A stretch of 32,514 bases of DNA from Sphingomonas sp. GM_Shp_1 (GCF_026540895.1 NZ_JALNUR010000035.1:1-32514), one strand, 5' to 3'; shown: positions 8,209-15,607, counted from the stretch's first letter. The notes: generated by a model from the sequence alone, not told the origin. Made by a program: numbers and translations.

Positions 8209-10902
8209 ATGGCAGGAGCGGTCCCAAATCCCTGGGATCGCAAACCGCCCATGTCGTCCGTGACCACCGACCGAATACCGCTGCTGGCCCTGATCGGTCT
8301 TGTCGAGGACAATGACGAGCTGTTGATCGCGTCGCATATCAATCGGTTGAAGACTTTGTGCCGGACATGGCCATTGGCCATTGTGCAGAATCTGATCGCG
8401 ATGGCCGTGATACTCGGCTTCAGTGCTCTGGGTGATTCGCGCGCGTTGTTGATCGAGAAGATGGCGGCGTGCGGCACGATCTTGTTCGTCGCGCTGGCGA
8501 TCGGGATTTTTCTTTATCACGGCGTTTCGCGACAAAAGCCGCTCTACCAGCTGAAGCGGCGGCTCGGCCTGTTGAGCCTGGTCCTCGCCTTGGCGACCGG
8601 CCCGCTGCTCTTCATCGTCGCGCGGGCGCATCATGGGCCCAGCGGATGGGGCTCGGCGCTGGCGCTCGCCTGCACGATGTGGGTGACGGCGGCGATGCTG
8701 CATTCGGTGCGGGCGGCGCTGATCGGCTATTCCTTCGGCTTCGCCTTTCTGGCGCCGGTCGCGGCGATCGCCTGGGGCATATCGGTCCTGCCGATCCTGG
8801 CGGGGGTCGCACCGGCCATGCTCATCCTCGTCGTCAAGGCGCGGCGCATGGGCCAGCTGGATTACGATACCGCCAGCGTCCGGGCGCAGGAGTTCGGTCA
8901 GGGGAAACAGGCGGTCAAGATGATCGCCGAGTTCGAGGAACATGGCACCGGCTGGTTCTGGGAAACCGATCGGCGGGGGCGGCTGACCTATCTGTCCCGG
9001 AAAGTCGCCGAGGATCTGCGCGCATCGGGCCTCGATCCCACCGGGCGGATGCTGACCGAGATTTTCCAGATGGACCCCTCCGCACCGGGGACCGAGCGGA
9101 CCCTGTCGTTCCACATGGCGTCGCGCACCAGCTTTTCCGAATATACCGTCTGTACGGTGGCCGACGGCCCCGAGGCCGAACGCTGGTGGTCGATCTCGGG
9201 CCGCCCGATCATCGACGGCGTCGGGCGGTTCCGGGGCTTCATCGGCTCCGGCTCCGACCTGACCGAGAAGCGCCGGTCGGAGGCGGAGATCACCCGCCTC
9301 GCCCTGTTCGACAGCCTGACCGGGCTGGCCAATCGCCAGCGGATGAAGCTGTCGCTCGACAAGACGCTGAAGCAATCGCTCAGCCCCTATCGCCCGACCG
9401 CGCTGTTCCTGATGGACCTGGACCGGTTCAAGGCGGTCAACGATACGCTGGGACACCAGGCGGGCGACCTGCTGCTGCAACAGGTCGCGCGGCGGCTGGA
9501 GCGGGTGGTCGGCGATGTCGGGCTGGTCGGACGGCTGGGCGGCGACGAGTTCCAGATCCTGCTGCCCGGCATCGATGCGCGCGACCGCCTGGCGTCGCTC
9601 GCCAGCGAGATCATCGCGACCCTCTCCCACCCCTATGACATTCAGGGCAACGAGGTAACGATCGGCTGTTCGATCGGCATCGCGATCGCCCCCCATGACG
9701 GCGCGGATTCGCAGACGCTGATCCGCAACGCCGATCTGGGGCTCTACGCCGCCAAGGGCGACGGGCGCGGCGTCCATCGCTTCTACGCCGAAGCGATGCT
9801 GGAGGGTGCACGCAGCCGCAAGCGGATGGAGGAGGACCTGCGCATCGCCATCTCGCAGGGCCAGTTCCAACTCGCCTATCAGCCCATCGTGTCGACCCGC
9901 GATTCGCGGATCGTCGGCTATGAGGCGCTGCTGCGCTGGAATCACCCAACGCAAGGCAACATCTCGCCCGCGCAATTCGTGCCGGTCGCGGAGGAATGCG
10001 GGCTGATCGAGCAGATCGGCGAATGGGTGTTGCGCACCGCCTGTACCGAGGCGGCGGGCTGGCCGCTTCCGGCGCGGGTCGCGGTCAACGTCTCGTCGAT
10101 CCAGTTCGCCAAGCCGCATCTGCCCGCGCTGGTCGCCCAGGCACTGGCGCAATCGGGGCTCGCGCCGTCGCGGCTGGAGCTGGAGATCACCGAGAGCGTC
10201 TTCCTGAACGACGACCAGGAATCGCAACGCCAGTTCGCCGCGCTCAAGGCGCTGGGCATCCGGCTGGCGCTCGACGATTTCGGCACGGGCTATTCCTCGC
10301 TCGGCTATCTGCGCCATGCGCCGTTCGACAAGATCAAGATCGACCAGTCCTTCGTGCGCGGCGCGATCCGCACCGGCAGCCGCAACGCCGCGATCATCCG
10401 GGCGATCGTGACGTTGGCCGACACGTTGGGCATGGAAACGACCGCCGAGGGGGTCGAGATCCAGGACGAGATCGCACTGATCCGCGACCTGGGGTGCAGC
10501 CATATCCAGGGCTATGTCTATGGCAAGCCCACCACCGTGCCCGAGGTTCACCGGATGCTGGGCGAACAGGGCGGTCGCGCCGAGCCGGTCGGACTCAAGT
10601 CCAATCGCCCTCCGCGTATCAAGATCCTGCGGACCGCCCAAATCCTGTCGGGCAGTTTGACGATCGACGTACGGATCCGCGACCTGTCGACCACCGGTAC
10701 GATGGTCGAGGGGCTTCCCCCCGCCTATATCGTATGCGGCGCGGCGGTGGGCGTATGCCTGGGCACGGACAAGCCCTTGCGGGGCTATATCCGCTGGGAA
10801 CGCGAAGGCCGCGTCGGCATCGCCTTCGCATCCCCCCTGCCCGAGGATCATCCCTGGCTGGAAACCACCGAAGCCGAGGAACCGCGCCGCCATATGGCGT
10901 AA
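8209..10902 (+). CDS. Membrane PAS-GGDEF-EAL-PilZ cyclic-di-GMP protein
   Basis: A predicted bifunctional cyclic-di-GMP synthase/phosphodiesterase. Hydrophobic helices cover about residues 58-210. A PAS-like sensor follows (235-352, TGWFWETDRRGRLTYLS). The GGDEF domain has an intact GGDEF at 444-448, but the inhibitory RxxD upstream of it is not evident. The EAL domain keeps the key residues: E572 and R576 in EALLR, N627, E659/E662 in EITES, D689-D690 in LDDFGTGYSS, K710 in KIKID and E747 in AEGVE. The last 100 residues read as a PilZ domain, with DLSTTG at 825-830 and a W...GRVGIAF ending; its arginine motif near R803-R808 is imperfect. Both catalytic domains look competent. The ATG at 8209 or the in-frame ATG at 8251 could be the start; neither has a clear Shine-Dalgarno. 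Confidence 0.88.
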   Translation: MAGAVPNPWDRKPPMSSVTTDRIPLLALIGLVEDNDELLIASHINRLKTLCRTWPLAIVQNLIAMAVILGFSALGDSRALLIEKMAACGTILFVALAIGIFLYHGVSRQKPLYQLKRRLGLLSLVLALATGPLLFIVARAHHGPSGWGSALALACTMWVTAAMLHSVRAALIGYSFGFAFLAPVAAIAWGISVLPILAGVAPAMLILVVKARRMGQLDYDTASVRAQEFGQGKQAVKMIAEFEEHGTGWFWETDRRGRLTYLSRKVAEDLRASGLDPTGRMLTEIFQMDPSAPGTERTLSFHMASRTSFSEYTVCTVADGPEAERWWSISGRPIIDGVGRFRGFIGSGSDLTEKRRSEAEITRLALFDSLTGLANRQRMKLSLDKTLKQSLSPYRPTALFLMDLDRFKAVNDTLGHQAGDLLLQQVARRLERVVGDVGLVGRLGGDEFQILLPGIDARDRLASLASEIIATLSHPYDIQGNEVTIGCSIGIAIAPHDGADSQTLIRNADLGLYAAKGDGRGVHRFYAEAMLEGARSRKRMEEDLRIAISQGQFQLAYQPIVSTRDSRIVGYEALLRWNHPTQGNISPAQFVPVAEECGLIEQIGEWVLRTACTEAAGWPLPARVAVNVSSIQFAKPHLPALVAQALAQSGLAPSRLELEITESVFLNDDQESQRQFAALKALGIRLALDDFGTGYSSLGYLRHAPFDKIKIDQSFVRGAIRTGSRNAAIIRAIVTLADTLGMETTAEGVEIQDEIALIRDLGCSHIQGYVYGKPTTVPEVHRMLGEQGGRAEPVGLKSNRPPRIKILRTAQILSGSLTIDVRIRDLSTTGTMVEGLPPAYIVCGAAVGVCLGTDKPLRGYIRWEREGRVGIAFASPLPEDHPWLETTEAEEPRRHMA

Positions 10903-10927
10903 AGCAGGGTGCGATGCCGGACCCGCT

Positions 10928-11020
10928 GGGGCCGATCGACATTCACGCTACTCCTTCTTCCCTCTCTCCTCCATGAGGTGTGAGGGAAAAGAAGGGCATA
11001 TCCGAATGTCGATCGGGCCC
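10928..11020. repeat. Long imperfect inverted repeat after the cyclic-di-GMP gene
   Basis: A 17-nt arm at 10928-10944 pairs with 11004-11020 with one mismatch; both contain the core GATCGACATTC or its complement. Inside, CCTTCTTCCCTC (10953-10964) pairs with 10982-10995 apart from a 2-nt bulge, and CCTC/GAGG closes the tip at 10968-10978. The whole 93 nt can form one long hairpin with an internal loop. No T-run follows. It resembles a dispersed palindromic repeat rather than a simple terminator. Confidence 0.6.
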
Positions 11021-11092
11021 TGGGTTACGGCCCGGCACTGGTCCTGCCGCTCCCGCTGCTGATCGGCCTGATCGCGATGGTCCTGCAGTCGC

Positions 11093-11124
11093 TCGGCTGA
11101 TCCCGAACGCCGAAAAATTTTTTT
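11093..11124 (+). terminator. Weak stem followed by A/T tract
   Basis: TCGGC (11093-11097) and GCCGA (11109-11113) could form a short stem, followed by A4 and seven T. The A/T tract stands out in this G+C-rich DNA. It could instead act as a bent or UP-like element upstream of nrdA. Both roles are speculative. The rest of the 10903-11457 gap holds the long hairpin before this site and the nrdA regulatory region after it. Confidence 0.25.
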
Positions 11125-11233
11125 GGGGGCTTGCGCTTCGCGAACCCCGCAGCAATCCATGCGTCGCGGCTTTCGCGCCGCCGACCCGCGCCGTCATTCG
11201 TCGCAACCAACCCCCTCGCCAGGCTTTAACCTC

Positions 11234-11271
11234 TTGCGGTGCTCGCCGGGATTTTCCACTATGGATTGTGG
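11234..11271 (+). promoter_or_regulatory. NrdR-box-like palindrome overlapping a possible nrdA promoter
   Basis: CCACTATGGATTGTGG at 11256-11271 is an imperfect palindrome. It agrees with the NrdR box consensus ACACTATATATTGTGT at 12 of 16 positions by my alignment. TTGCGG at 11234-11239 and CACTAT at 11257-11262, spaced by 17 bp, could be -35 and -10 elements. NrdR bound to the box would then cover the -10. Only one box is clear; NrdR sites usually come in pairs, and I could not find a convincing second one. Confidence 0.5.
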
Positions 11272-11307
11272 AAGAGGCCGGGAACGGCCCCAAGCACTGG
11301 TAGTAGG

Positions 11308-11330
11308 GGTCATGCCCGACAGGCATGACG
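11308..11330 (+). other. Hairpin in the nrdA leader
   Basis: GTCATGCC (11309-11316) pairs with GGCATGAC (11322-11329) around a 5-nt loop. The same stem sequence recurs in the three-way-junction repeat at 21113-21133, so it is likely a repeat-family module rather than an nrdA-specific switch. A second small stem, CCCGA/TCGGG, lies at 11347-11358. Confidence 0.45.
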
Positions 11331-11457
11331 AGGAATGGAAACCAGGCCCGAAATCGGGACCTTGGGAACCGTCCTGCCCATGCTGCCGCGACGCCTGCGC
11401 GTCGTGCCGGGGCCATGCCGACGACCCGAACGGGACCAGAACAAGGGAGCGGCATCG

Positions 11458-13383
11458 ATGATGGACTTCAGGGATAGCCGGGATAGCGACATGACGACTG
11501 ATATGCTCGAAAAGATGGCGGCGGACACGGCTCAGGCCAGCACCCCCGCCCCGATGCCCGCCGATACCAAGTCGGTGCGCCCGCAACCCTATCCGGTCGA
11601 GGTCGACCATGCCCGCGACGCGCGACTGACCGATTTCGGCAAGGAAACGCTGAACGACCGCTACCTCCTGCCCGGCGAAAGCTATCAGGACCTGTTCGTG
11701 CGCGTGGCCTCCGCCTATGCCGACAATGCCGAACATGCGCAGCGGCTGTACGACTATATCTCGAAGCTGTGGTTCATGCCCGCCACGCCGGTGCTGTCGA
11801 ACGGCGGCACGGGTCGCGGCCTGCCGATCAGCTGCTATCTCAACTCGGTGCCCGACAGCCTGGACGGCATCGTCACCACCTGGAACGAGAATGTGTGGCT
11901 GGCGTCGCGCGGCGGCGGCATCGGCACCTATTGGGGCCAGGTGCGCGGCATCGGCGAGCCGGTGGGCCTGAACGGCAAGACCAGCGGCATCATCCCCTTC
12001 GTCCGGGTGATGGACTCGCTGACGCTGGCGATCAGCCAGGGTTCGCTGCGCCGTGGTTCGGCCGCCTGCTATCTCGACATCTCGCATCCCGAGATCGAGG
12101 AGTTCCTGGAGATCCGGAAACCCAGCGGCGACTTCAACCGCAAGGCGCTGAACCTGCATCACGGCGTGCTGATCCCCGACGCCTTCATGGAAGCGGTGCG
12201 CGACGGCGCCGAATGGCATCTGAAGAGCCCGAAGACCGGCGAGGTCCGCGCCACGGTCGACGCGCGTGCGCTGTTCCAGAAGCTGGTCGAGACCCGTCTG
12301 GCAACCGGCGAGCCCTACATCGTCTTCGCCGACCATGTGAACAAGAACATGCCCAAGCATCACCGCGAACTGGGGCTGAAGGTTTCGACCTCGAACCTCT
12401 GTTCCGAAATCACCCTGCCGACCGGCATGGACCACAAGGGCAAGGACCGCACGGCGGTGTGCTGCCTGTCGTCGCTCAACCTGGAAACCTGGGATGAGTG
12501 GAAGGACGACAAGGGCTTTATCGAGGACGTGATGCGTTTCCTCGACAATGTCCTGCAGGACTATATCGACCGCCACGAGCCGGGCATGGAGCGTGCCGCC
12601 TATTCGGCGGGCCGCGAGCGTTCGGTGGGCCTGGGCGTGATGGGCTTCCACAGCTTCCTCCAGGCGCGCGGCATCCCCTTCGAGGGGGCGATGGCCAAGT
12701 CCTGGAACCTGCGCATGTTCAAGCACATCAACGCGCAGGTGAACCAGGCGTCGATGACCCTGGCCGTCGAGCGCGGGCCCTGCCCCGATGCGGCGGACGT
12801 GGGCGTGATGGAGCGTTTCAGCTGCAAGATGGCGATCGCGCCGACCGCGTCGATCAGCATCATCTGCGGTGGCACCAGCGCCTGTATCGAGCCGATCCCG
12901 GCGAACATCTATACCCACAAGACGCTGTCGGGTTCGTTCGTCGTCAAGAACCCCTATCTCGAAAAGCTGCTGATCGAGAAGTCGAAGAATTCGGACGCGG
13001 TCTGGAACTCGATCCTGGAGCATGGCGGCTCGGTCCAGCATCTCGACTTCCTGAGCCCGGAAGAGAAGGACACGTTCAAGACCTCGTTCGAGATCGACCA
13101 GCGCTGGCTGCTCGAACTGGCGGGGGACCGCACGCCCTATATCGACCAGGCGCAGTCGCTGAACCTGTTCATCCCGGCGGATGTCGAGAAGTGGGACCTG
13201 CTGATGCTCCACTTCCGCGCGTGGGAACTGGGCATCAAGTCGCTCTATTATCTCCGCTCCAAGTCGGTGCAGCGCGCCGGTTTCGCAGGGAGCGGCGGGG
13301 TCGAGGCGGACAACACGATCAGCGCGCCCAAGTTCGAAATCGGTGAGACCACCGATTATGACGAATGCCTAGCGTGTCAGTAA
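11458..13383 (+). CDS. nrdA: Ribonucleoside-diphosphate reductase alpha subunit, class I
   Basis: Catalytic subunit converting ribonucleoside diphosphates to deoxy forms with the radical made by NrdB. In the 641-residue product the active-site set is visible: C126 (PISCYL) and C335 (TAVCCLSSL) as the redox pair, N313-L-C315-S-E317 with the thiyl-radical cysteine C315, the radical-transfer tyrosines Y597-Y598 (SLYYLRS), and the C-terminal thioredoxin-reducible DECLACQ (C637, C640). The N-terminus starts the catalytic fold after only about 50 low-complexity residues, so the ATP-cone seen in enzymes such as E. coli NrdA appears absent. I chose ATG 11458 for its Shine-Dalgarno AAGGGAG at 11443-11449; the open frame extends upstream to 11335 without plausible protein character. 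nrdB is 1.1 kb downstream. Confidence 0.95.
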   Translation: MMDFRDSRDSDMTTDMLEKMAADTAQASTPAPMPADTKSVRPQPYPVEVDHARDARLTDFGKETLNDRYLLPGESYQDLFVRVASAYADNAEHAQRLYDYISKLWFMPATPVLSNGGTGRGLPISCYLNSVPDSLDGIVTTWNENVWLASRGGGIGTYWGQVRGIGEPVGLNGKTSGIIPFVRVMDSLTLAISQGSLRRGSAACYLDISHPEIEEFLEIRKPSGDFNRKALNLHHGVLIPDAFMEAVRDGAEWHLKSPKTGEVRATVDARALFQKLVETRLATGEPYIVFADHVNKNMPKHHRELGLKVSTSNLCSEITLPTGMDHKGKDRTAVCCLSSLNLETWDEWKDDKGFIEDVMRFLDNVLQDYIDRHEPGMERAAYSAGRERSVGLGVMGFHSFLQARGIPFEGAMAKSWNLRMFKHINAQVNQASMTLAVERGPCPDAADVGVMERFSCKMAIAPTASISIICGGTSACIEPIPANIYTHKTLSGSFVVKNPYLEKLLIEKSKNSDAVWNSILEHGGSVQHLDFLSPEEKDTFKTSFEIDQRWLLELAGDRTPYIDQAQSLNLFIPADVEKWDLLMLHFRAWELGIKSLYYLRSKSVQRAGFAGSGGVEADNTISAPKFEIGETTDYDECLACQ

Positions 13384-13409
13384 ACGGGCTTTGACAGGGC
13401 AGCCTAAGT

Positions 13410-13462
13410 CCCTCTCCCTCTGGGAGAGGGAGGGAGCCGCATAGCGGCGGAAGGGTGAGGGC
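13410..13462. repeat. REP-like element, left of the DUF559 gene
   Basis: CCCTCTCCC-TCT-GGGAGAGGG (13410-13430) is followed by AGGGA and a second hairpin, GCCGC-ATA-GCGGC (13436-13448), then GAAGGGTGAGGGC. It ends two bases before the GTG start of the DUF559 gene. An inverted copy of the same two-hairpin unit lies at 13899-13954. The first hairpin could also end nrdA transcripts. Confidence 0.8.
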
Positions 13463-13464
13463 AG

Positions 13465-13890
13465 GTGCGCCTTTACGAGAAACAGCCTATCGGTACGGTT
13501 CCTCGCGCCCGCCAGCTGCGCCGCCAAGCTTCCGAGCCCGAACGCCGCCTGCTCCGCGCGCTGAGCGAAGCCTATCCGCATTTGAAATGGCGCCATCAGA
13601 CGCCGCTTGGACCTTTCTTCGCCGACATGCTGTGCTTTTCCGAAAAGCTGGTCATCGAGGTCGACGGCGATACCCACGCCGTCGCGAAAGGCCATGATGC
13701 GCCTCGCGAAGATTTCATCGCGCGGCAGGGGTATAGGACGATCCGCGTGACGAACGCCGACGTGATGCAAAATCTCGACGGCGTCATCGAACACATTTCC
13801 TTCTCCCTCCGGGAGGAAGGGGCCCGTGCGGCAACGCCGCGTGGGAAGGATGAGGGCATATCGTCCACGAAAAAGGGCGGCCCCGCATGA
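13465..13890 (+). CDS. DUF559 endonuclease-fold protein (Vsr/restriction-like)
   Basis: A 141-residue protein with a DUF559 domain over about residues 20-112. This family has the restriction-endonuclease/very-short-patch-repair fold. Visible features are SEPERRLLRAL, the acidic motif FFADML, the core IEVDGDTH (acidic residues plus His), the arginine-rich turn GYRTIRVTNADV and a terminal helix. The predicted activity is metal-dependent DNA cleavage or nicking; the biological role is unknown. An in-frame stop just upstream (13456-13458, inside a REP) makes GTG 13465 the first possible start. The last 30 residues (REEGARAATPRGKDEG) are encoded by a further REP copy, so the true domain ends near residue 112. 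The gene is framed by inverted REPs and sits inside the nrdA-nrdB gap, which suggests insertion. Confidence 0.8.
   Translation: MRLYEKQPIGTVPRARQLRRQASEPERRLLRALSEAYPHLKWRHQTPLGPFFADMLCFSEKLVIEVDGDTHAVAKGHDAPREDFIARQGYRTIRVTNADVMQNLDGVIEHISFSLREEGARAATPRGKDEGISSTKKGGPA
13798..13858. repeat. REP-like element inside the 3' end of the DUF559 gene
   Basis: CTCCC-TCC-GGGAG (13803-13815) and GCGGC-AAC-GCCGC (13828-13840) are followed by GTGGGAAGGATGAGGGC. This is a diverged copy of the two-hairpin unit at 13410-13462 in the same orientation. It is translated as the C-terminal tail of the DUF559 protein. Confidence 0.65.
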
Positions 13891-13898
13891 CCGGCACC

Positions 13899-13954
13899 GC
13901 CCTCACCCTTCCGCGCCCTGAGGGGCGCTCCCTCCCTCTCCCGGTGGGAGAGGG
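13899..13954. repeat. REP-like element, right of the DUF559 gene (inverted copy)
   Basis: Reads GCCCTCACCCTTCC, then GCGCCC-TGAG-GGGCGC (13913-13928), TCCCT and CCCTCTCCC-GGT-GGGAGAGGG (13934-13954). Its reverse complement aligns along its full length with the unit at 13410-13462. Together the two bracket the DUF559 gene as inverted repeats. Confidence 0.8.
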
Positions 13955-13964
13955 AGAGTGTGGC

Positions 13965-14216
13965 TCACTCCGCCTCTTCGAACTGGTCGACGGCGTTCTG
14001 TGCGGTGGCCGACAGGCGGACCGTGTCGCCCTCGATCTCGGCGACCAGGCCGAGCGGCAGGTAATGATGCTTGGCGCCCTGCCCGTCCTGGGTCTGCGGG
14101 CTGTCGTTCTTGGTCAGCTTGATGCGGTCGCCATCGACATGGTCGACGGTGCCGACATGGACGCCGTCCGCACCGATGACTTCCGCATGTTCCTTGATCT
14201 GGCTGACATCGACCAT
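13965..14216 (-). CDS. DUF2171 family protein
   Basis: An 83-residue protein matching the DUF2171 pattern: MVDVSQIKEHAEVIGADGVHVGTVDHVDGDRIKLTKND at the N-terminus, a short HHYLPL segment and an acidic ending (VDQFEEAE). The family is predicted to form a small beta-barrel related to PRC-barrel domains; its function is unknown. I chose ATG 14216 because AGGAGA lies at the correct distance upstream (complement of 14223-14228); a longer frame from 14279 lacks this. The gene is on the strand opposite to nrdA and nrdB and lies between them. It ends 11 bp from the right-hand REP and is divergent from the small membrane gene. Confidence 0.82.
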   Translation of the reverse strand: MVDVSQIKEHAEVIGADGVHVGTVDHVDGDRIKLTKNDSPQTQDGQGAKHHYLPLGLVAEIEGDTVRLSATAQNAVDQFEEAE

Positions 14217-14272
14217 CGTTCGTCTCCTGTGTTGGGTTCGGCTTCGGAACGCGCCACGCCGGAATTGGTCGC

Positions 14273-14470
14273 ATGACATCGGCGTTCATCATGTACGCGG
14301 TGGCGGCCGTGCTGGGCGGGATCGGCGCGACGCTGTTGCTGCAACTCCGCCGCCCCCGGTCGGACCAGGGCCGCTATGCCCGGCTGATCGCGGGCACCAT
14401 GTTCGCCATGGGCGGGATCATTCTTTCCGGTTTCGCGACCGCTTTGCGCTCCTGGGCGAGCAGCGGCTGA
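14273..14470 (+). CDS. Small two-helix membrane protein
   Basis: A 65-residue protein, MTSAFIMYAVAAVLGGIGAT... then a basic loop (LRRPRSDQGRYARL) and a second helix IAGTMFAMGGIILSGFATAL. The pattern predicts two transmembrane helices with a cytoplasmic basic loop. I recognise no family. It is 46 bp upstream of nrdB on the same strand and could be co-transcribed with it. Its start is 56 bp from the divergent DUF2171 start, so the two share a promoter region. Confidence 0.65.
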   Translation: MTSAFIMYAVAAVLGGIGATLLLQLRRPRSDQGRYARLIAGTMFAMGGIILSGFATALRSWASSG

Positions 14471-14516
14471 ACCGGCCTTCACCCTCTTCCCATCATTTGT
14501 ATCCGGAGTAACCCCG

Positions 14517-15572
14517 ATGCCTCTTCTCCAAGCCTCCAAGCAGTACAAGCCCTTCGAATATCCCTGGGCGTTCGAGTTCTGGAAGCGCCAGCAACAGCTC
14601 CACTGGCTGCCCGAAGAGGTGCCGCTGGGCGAGGATTGCCGCGACTGGGCGCAGAAGCTGACCGATCATGAACGCAACCTGCTGACCCAGATCTTCCGCT
14701 TCTTCACCCAGGCGGACGTCGAGGTGCAGGACTGCTATCACGAGAAATATGGCCGGGTGTTCAAGCCGACCGAGATCAAGATGATGCTGACCGCCTTCTC
14801 CAACATGGAGACGGTGCATATCGCGGCGTACAGCCATCTGCTCGACACGATCGGCATGCCCGAAAGCGAGTACGGCGCCTTCCTCGAATATGCCGAGATG
14901 AAGGACAAGCATGATTACATGCAGAATTTCGGCGTCGACAGCGACGAGGACATCGCGCGCACGCTAGCCATGTTCGGCGGCTTCACCGAGGGCGTTCAGT
15001 TGTTCGCCAGCTTCGCGATGCTGATGAACTTCCCGCGCTTCAACAAGATGAAGGGCATGGGCCAGATCGTCAGCTGGTCGGTGCGCGACGAGAGCCTGCA
15101 CTGCGAGGGCATCATCCGCATGTTCCACGCCTTCTGCCAGGAGCGCCAGTGCCTGACCAAGGCGGTCAAGGACGACATCGCCGATGTGTGCCAGACGACG
15201 ATCCGCCTGGAGGACAATTTCATCGACCTCGCCTTTGAAATGGGCCCGGTCGAGGGGATGAAGCCCAAGGAGATCAAGAAGTATATCCGCTACATCGCCG
15301 ACTGGCGGCTGGGCCAGCTGGGCCTGAAGCCGATCTACATGATCGACGAGCACCCCCTGCCCTGGCTGACCCCGCTGCTCAACGGCGTGGAACATGCCAA
15401 CTTCTTCGAGACGCGCGCGACCGAATATTCCAAGGCAGCGACGCGCGGCCAGTGGAACGACGTCTGGGACGCGTTCGATACGCGGCAGAAGGCGAAGACC
15501 GCCAAGGCGGCGAACGAGGAGCCGAGCGAGACCGGCGACATGTTCTCGAACGCAGGCGTCGCGGCGGAGTGA
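14517..15572 (+). CDS. nrdB: Ribonucleoside-diphosphate reductase beta subunit, class I
   Basis: Radical-generating ferritin-like subunit that partners NrdA. In the 351 residues the di-metal and radical residues are visible: E98 and H101 with the radical tyrosine Y105 (METVHIAAYSHLLD), E158 (GFTEGVQLF), and E192 with H195 (VRDESLHCEG). The C-terminal tail after about residue 325 is the flexible NrdA-docking segment. There is no N-terminal ATP-cone, so neither subunit seems to carry one. GGAG at 14503-14506 serves as ribosome site for the ATG at 14517. A strong intrinsic terminator follows the stop codon by 10 bp. Tyr-diiron class Ia-like chemistry is likely from Y105; the metal type cannot be read from sequence. 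Confidence 0.95.
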   Translation: MPLLQASKQYKPFEYPWAFEFWKRQQQLHWLPEEVPLGEDCRDWAQKLTDHERNLLTQIFRFFTQADVEVQDCYHEKYGRVFKPTEIKMMLTAFSNMETVHIAAYSHLLDTIGMPESEYGAFLEYAEMKDKHDYMQNFGVDSDEDIARTLAMFGGFTEGVQLFASFAMLMNFPRFNKMKGMGQIVSWSVRDESLHCEGIIRMFHAFCQERQCLTKAVKDDIADVCQTTIRLEDNFIDLAFEMGPVEGMKPKEIKKYIRYIADWRLGQLGLKPIYMIDEHPLPWLTPLLNGVEHANFFETRATEYSKAATRGQWNDVWDAFDTRQKAKTAKAANEEPSETGDMFSNAGVAAE

Positions 15573-15581
15573 TTTCTGGAA

Positions 15582-15605
15582 GGGCGGGCTTCGGTCCGCC
15601 CTTTT
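15582..15605 (+). terminator. Intrinsic terminator of nrdB
   Basis: GGGCGGGC (15582-15589), a TTCG tetraloop and GTCCGCCC (15594-15601) form an 8-bp stem with one G-U pair, followed by TTTT. It lies 10 bp after the nrdB stop codon. Confidence 0.9.
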
Positions 15606-15607
15606 GT

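Noticed and set aside
8203..10893. An 896-codon open frame antisense to the cyclic-di-GMP gene
   Set aside because: It is rich in Arg, Gln, Asp and His as expected for a reverse-frame shadow of high-G+C coding DNA, and has no domain.
11024..11100. A short hydrophobic frame, LGYGPALVLPLPLLIGLIAMVLQSLG, ending at TGA 11098-11100
   Set aside because: It looks like a membrane helix, but there is no ATG, GTG or TTG start after the upstream stop and no ribosome site. It may be a remnant or chance.
11335..11457. An N-terminal extension of NrdA from the ATG at 11335
   Set aside because: The extra 41 residues have no conserved character, overlap leader hairpins, and the ATG at 11458 has a good ribosome site.
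13410..13954. A CRISPR array, suggested by recurring palindromic units
   Set aside because: The repeats differ in orientation and spacing, enclose a gene, and there are no regular unique spacers.
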